Part shown: piece after piece, positions 52,028 to 55,090 of the stretch
Layout: every line of letters begins with the position of its first letter
Numbering within the stretch: position 1 is the first letter of the stretch
NCBI GenBank assembly: GCA_964386005.1
Contig: CAYLSB010000024.1
Coordinates: 1 to 55,090 of the forward strand
Source of the DNA: FEN-1350 sp964386005
Lineage (GTDB): Bacteria > Planctomycetota > Phycisphaerae > Sedimentisphaerales > Anaerohalosphaeraceae
Length of the DNA: 55,090 nt
Direction of reading: 5' to 3'
Notes under the pieces: model-generated
Databases searched by the model: none
Seen by the model: the letters and a program-made list of their open reading frames with translations, nothing else
Told to the model about the DNA's origin: nothing
Made by a program: the position numbers and the translations under genes

Positions 52028-52100
52028 GGTAAGCGATCTCTGTGTTGGAAGATCTGGTAGCGGCTTTGGCCGTGTTGGCGATCTGCCCATAGGAGTTGCA

Positions 52101-52277
52101 ATGTCGAAAATACTAAGGACTTCGGCGGATGGCAGAAAATGCATCTATCCGCAATGCAAATGCACCTTAAGCATCTATAATCACGGGGTATACTGTCATA
52201 TCCATCAGGCCCAGATGCCTCAGGAACAAAAACCGAAGTCCTCCATCCCCAAACGTATTACGTCGAACCTGTCCTGA
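52101..52277 (+). CDS. Small Cys/His-rich (zinc-ribbon-like) protein
   Basis: A 58-residue protein. The ATG follows AGGAG at 5 bases and a TATAAT promoter lies upstream, so it is likely real although small. The core RKCIYPQCKCTLSIYNHGVYCHIHQ has Cys and His spaced like a one-finger zinc-binding fold (two or three Cys, then YCxxH). The C terminus is basic and Pro/Gln-rich. It may be a small nucleic-acid-binding or regulatory protein. I do not recognise a named family. Confidence 0.65.
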   Translation: MSKILRTSADGRKCIYPQCKCTLSIYNHGVYCHIHQAQMPQEQKPKSSIPKRITSNLS

Positions 52278-52408
52278 ATCCCGCCGTTTCCTGTTGCGGA
52301 TCGGTCCGGGAATTCGCCGTGAATATTGTTCCTGTTAAGACATCGATAATACATCCACGACGGACACCAAATCCATTTCGCCATTGCTGCTTTTTATCAT
52401 GGCGTTGT

Positions 52409-53782
52409 TCACTCAACCTGAATCCGACCGACGGTATATCGCCCTTCCGTCTGCGGAGCGTCGATAGCCAATTGAAACGGCCGTCGCTGACCGGAAGGAT
52501 CGACCACCGATAGAGTCAAAGAATATTCACCAGCTTTCAAGTTAACCGGTACAGTAAAGGATTCTGCCACATCAAAATCTCCCGGAAGCCATTGAAGCAG
52601 ATCGGCCTTTCCGTCGGAGGTAGCTACGATCTTCCCGTCGGCATCGACCAATGAAAATCGCAGCACATAAGGCCGATAGAGTTTTCCAACACCCACATTC
52701 GCCCACTTCATATTCAACGAAACACGGTCGCCCGGCTTGACGTTCTTTTCGTGCGCCAGTTCGCGAAGTACCAGTCGCGCGCCTGCGAGGCGAGCCAGTT
52801 TTTCCAATTGGCCCATCGCCTCCGGCGGAACCTTACCGACATTATCGTTGATCAGCGTGACATGATTATTCAGCATGAAACTCACGGCCGCATCGAACGA
52901 CCACTGCTTTGACTGAAGATAATCGTAGTTGCCGAACCACTCGAACACCACAGGCGCCTGTTTCCAGGTGTCGGTCATCTGCGGAACATCGGCGTATTTC
53001 TTCGAACCGATCCAGTTCTGCTCGTGCCACGGCGAGCCGACGCCGTCACGGCGAAATCCCGTGCCGTGAGCCAGGGCATATTTGAGGACTTTAGCATCGT
53101 CGGACATAAAAACCAGCGGCGTCTTCTTAAACGCGGCCAGATACAGATCGACGATCTGCTTGCGGATTTCCACGGGAGCGGCGTTGGACGTGTGCCACTC
53201 GCCCCAGATGCCGTAGGATCCGATATCGAGAAACTCCATGGCCGGTCTGCCGTCGTAGCGTTTGCCCAACTCGGCCAGAAACGCGCCGTGATGCCGCAGG
53301 TACAAAGGATCCGAATAATCCGGCTCGATCCGCGGAATGCGTTTGCCGCCGCTGGTCGGGTCGTCGCCGCCGCGCAGATACTCGAAGCCCCTGCAGCCGG
53401 CGTCAAATAGCCACTTCGGAGAGGAATAATACCCGGAGCTATGTGCGTTGCAGGTCATTACCCGCATCGCCACCGCCGCACCCTGTGGCTTCCACGCCGC
53501 GATCACATCATCGATCAATGCCCAGTTATACTCGCCCTGCTGCGGCTCGATGTCGGCCCAGTTGAAACGGATATACACCACCGAGCACGGAAACCGCGGC
53601 CCGCCGTGGGGATTACGCTGCTGACTCATCCACCCCTGCCCCGGATTGGCCAATAAAGTATCCACCTCCGAAAATCGTATGTTAACTGAGTTGCTGCCAT
53701 GGTCTGGCGCAGCGCTCACTGCGATACCGGCCACCAGACACAGGATTCCAATCAGGGCAAAGAAAATCATTCCTGTTTTCAT
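52409..53782 (-). CDS. Exported DUF4832-like protein, probable TIM-barrel glycosidase relative
   Basis: A 457-residue secreted protein. The ATG at 53782 starts a signal peptide (MKTGMIFFALIGILCLVAG, cleavage after SAA). The longer frame to 54250 is not protein-like and was rejected. Residues 30-350 look like a (beta/alpha)8 barrel: NPGQGWMSQQRNP, RFNWADIEPQQGEYNW, AMEFLDIGSYGIWGEWH and a later VFEWFGNYDY. Glu residues in GEWH and FEWFG are candidate acids. The last 110 residues form a beta-sandwich (GDRVSLNMKWANVGVGKLYRPY) of the DUF4832 type. Substrate unknown. It shares direction with the L12-like gene 60 bases upstream. Confidence 0.8.
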   Translation of the reverse strand: MKTGMIFFALIGILCLVAGIAVSAAPDHGSNSVNIRFSEVDTLLANPGQGWMSQQRNPHGGPRFPCSVVYIRFNWADIEPQQGEYNWALIDDVIAAWKPQGAAVAMRVMTCNAHSSGYYSSPKWLFDAGCRGFEYLRGGDDPTSGGKRIPRIEPDYSDPLYLRHHGAFLAELGKRYDGRPAMEFLDIGSYGIWGEWHTSNAAPVEIRKQIVDLYLAAFKKTPLVFMSDDAKVLKYALAHGTGFRRDGVGSPWHEQNWIGSKKYADVPQMTDTWKQAPVVFEWFGNYDYLQSKQWSFDAAVSFMLNNHVTLINDNVGKVPPEAMGQLEKLARLAGARLVLRELAHEKNVKPGDRVSLNMKWANVGVGKLYRPYVLRFSLVDADGKIVATSDGKADLLQWLPGDFDVAESFTVPVNLKAGEYSLTLSVVDPSGQRRPFQLAIDAPQTEGRYTVGRIQVE

Positions 53783-53841
53783 GTTGTTATTCCTGATGAT
53801 GCACAATGGGAGTTTTCCGTTTTCGAAGTTGTTTGGTTCTC

Positions 53842-54129
53842 TTAGGGATTGCCTCTTGAGGCAAGTAAATCTTCGACCAGATTCTCTACGGCGTCTTTGG
53901 CCCTTTTGAGGCCGACCCCGTAAATTTCGCGATACAGCTTGATGGCATCGATCTTCTGACCGGCCAGAGCCAAACGCTTGATCTGATCCATATCCGTATT
54001 CCCTGCCGCTGGATGCATGGAACTCAGGACCTGATCTAATTTTCTTTTTCTCCGTAACCGCGCCCTGAGTGCTGAGATGACCCAGCCCAGAATCACGATT
54101 GAGCCGACGATGATCAGAATCGGTTGCAT
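53842..54129 (-). CDS. Membrane-tethered L7/L12 C-terminal-like protein
   Basis: A 95-residue protein with one N-terminal membrane helix (about 3-21), a basic stretch (RARLRRKRK), and a C-terminal 45-residue part (IKLYREIYGVGLKRAKDAVENLV) that matches the helix-loop of the ribosomal L7/L12 C-terminal domain, which binds translation GTPases. AAGGAG precedes the ATG. Function unknown. The fold assignment is from a short motif. Confidence 0.7.
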   Translation of the reverse strand: MQPILIIVGSIVILGWVISALRARLRRKRKLDQVLSSMHPAAGNTDMDQIKRLALAGQKIDAIKLYREIYGVGLKRAKDAVENLVEDLLASRGNP

Positions 54130-54144
54130 GAGATTTCTCCTTGA

Positions 54145-54246
54145 TTACGGTTTCGTCGCCAAAAATTCCTTGATCTCCTTGATCCCCAAATAACTGGCCC
54201 GTTTGAGTTCTTTTCCTTCCCGAGAAAGGAGGATGATCGTCGGGTA
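54145..54246 (-). pseudogene. Thioredoxin C-terminal remnant
   Basis: A minus-strand frame reads YPTIILLSREGKELKRASYL and ends IKEFLATKP before TAA at 54147-54145. This is the cis-Pro strand and last helix of a thioredoxin fold. An in-frame TGA stands directly before the Tyr, and the DNA upstream is the end of the TPR gene, so the N-terminal half with the CxxC site is missing. Confidence 0.5.
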
Positions 54247-54259
54247 TCATGCCATGGAT

Positions 54260-55090
54260 TCATCGAGTTCGGGAGGAACCGTCGGAGGGAAGAATCTGTT
54301 CGGCAATCCGACGGATTCCCGTTGAATCGGGCTTGAGCTGGAGGGCCTTCTGGATTGCACCTATGGCTTCGTCGCGTCGGCCAACTCGGTCATAGAGGAG
54401 AGCCAGATTTCCATAAAGGGTAGCATCCTGGGGATAATACGAGATGCCATCGAGACAGACATCGATGGCATCATCAAGACGGGTCAGTTTTTGGAGGACC
54501 TCCGCATAGTAGTTGAAAACGGGCTGATACCCCGGACGGAAACGAAGAGCCAGGTAATACTCGTCGGCGGCCTCTTCAAGGCGTCCTTGTTTGTGCAGAA
54601 GGCGGGCCAGGTAAAAATGCGGATCGGAGCAATCCGGTTGGATTGCGATGGCTCGGCGGAATTGCGAAACGGCATCGTCCGGACGATTGGCCTGAACCAG
54701 GACCTGTCCGCATGCGGTGTAGGCGCGATGAAAGAGAGGCAGAAACGACTGGACTTTTTCAAATTGTATCGCCGCGGCTTGATAGTTGAGCGTTTCTTCC
54801 GCCAGAAGACGGCCATACTTCCAATAGAGGATCGCGTCAGCGGGATGTTGTTGAATTGCGGCACGATATTGTTTAGCGCAGGCATCCAGCGTTTCGGGGG
54901 TTTTGTTTTTTTTCAATGTCTCGAATCGGGCGGTATCCTCGGCAATCTGTTCGGCATGATAGGCCTGAGCGGTGAACGGCGGTCTGGAAAGATTCTGGTT
55001 AACGATTTCGTCGGTGATTCGGTAGAGATCATATTCCGTAAATCCCAGCGAGTCGGCGCATTGCGATTCCGTCAGGAGTTCCCCCGACCG
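54260..55090 (-). CDS. TPR-repeat protein (5' end outside window)
   Basis: The frame is open to the right edge of the window, so the TTG at 54916 is not its start; at least 276 residues are present. The first visible part includes DSLGFTEYDLYRITDEIV and SRPPFTAQ. Then at least five tetratricopeptide repeats follow from about 54850 down to 54290 (AILYWKYGRLLAEE, AYTACGQVLVQANRPDDAV, PHFYLARLLHKQGRLEEAADEY, LYGNLALLYDRVGRRDEAI). The visible part has no membrane segment. It may be the C-terminal protein-interaction half of a larger enzyme or scaffold; the rest cannot be seen. Confidence 0.85.
   Translation of the reverse strand, partial: RSGELLTESQCADSLGFTEYDLYRITDEIVNQNLSRPPFTAQAYHAEQIAEDTARFETLKKNKTPETLDACAKQYRAAIQQHPADAILYWKYGRLLAEETLNYQAAAIQFEKVQSFLPLFHRAYTACGQVLVQANRPDDAVSQFRRAIAIQPDCSDPHFYLARLLHKQGRLEEAADEYYLALRFRPGYQPVFNYYAEVLQKLTRLDDAIDVCLDGISYYPQDATLYGNLALLYDRVGRRDEAIGAIQKALQLKPDSTGIRRIAEQILPSDGSSRTR

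Noticed and set aside
53785..54250. N-terminal 156-codon extension of the DUF4832-like gene.
   Set aside because: The stretch is an out-of-frame shadow of the L12-like gene and thioredoxin remnant. A signal peptide begins at 53782.

Overview
The window most likely comes from a Planctomycetota genome of the Phycisphaerae / Sedimentisphaerales type. This is inferred from gene style, not from a database search. The signs are large secreted proteins built from GLUG repeats, LamG, PA14, discoidin and Ig-like modules that end in a short single EF-hand dockerin-like tag. Also present are a PQQ-type propeller protein with signal peptide, a sigma factor coupled to a VWA membrane protein, LPS-type glycosyl-transfer genes and many glycan-related enzymes. 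Housekeeping genes (ileS, carB, two tRNAs) show that it is chromosomal.

Layout, left to right. 1-5.7 kb: a GLUG/LRR protein cut by the window edge, then a LamG/propeller/dockerin protein. 5.7-8.3 kb: a scar with a transposase-like start and palindromic repeats, a small glycine-zipper lipoprotein and a lysine 2,3-aminomutase-type radical SAM enzyme. 8.4-10.8 kb: the two subunits of a [NiFe] hydrogenase whose large subunit stops exactly at the usual processing site. 10.8-15.6 kb: a POT-family transporter and, divergent from it, ileS. A short Ile-rich leader ORF with a terminator and a possible antiterminator lies between them. 15.6-19.1 kb: a minus-strand cluster of a GT9 heptosyltransferase-like protein, an LPS-kinase-like protein and a PQQ-type propeller. 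19.2-20.9 kb: tRNA-Thr abutting larE, a zinc-ribbon membrane protein, a GLUG gene fragment and tRNA-Leu. 20.9-24.8 kb: an unrecognised secreted protein and a GH27 alpha-galactosidase. 24.8-28.2 kb: heptamer repeats and carB with a long structured leader. 28.6-31.1 kb: sigma factor plus VWA protein. 31.8-38.1 kb: two very large modular secreted proteins. 38.2-43.0 kb: a sugar ABC importer with tagaturonate epimerase. 43.2-48.7 kb: an Rrf2-regulated operon with cysK, cysE, nadA, nifU and nifS. 48.9-55.1 kb: exonuclease III, an unusual 510-residue protein with an HPr-like domain, a 730-base structured gap, a small Cys-rich protein, a DUF4832-like secreted protein, a membrane-tethered L12-like protein, a thioredoxin remnant and a TPR protein running off the window.

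Two themes hold much of this together. One is glycan use: secreted binding and hydrolytic proteins, GH27, an ABC importer and UxaE feed uronate or hexose catabolism. The other is sulfur and Fe-S handling: cysteine synthesis, NifS/NifU scaffold assembly, the Fe-S enzyme NadA and an IscR-like sensor sit in one unit. The Fe-S demand of the hydrogenase, the radical SAM enzyme and NadA is visible in the same window. No CRISPR array, prophage, intact insertion sequence or defence island was seen.
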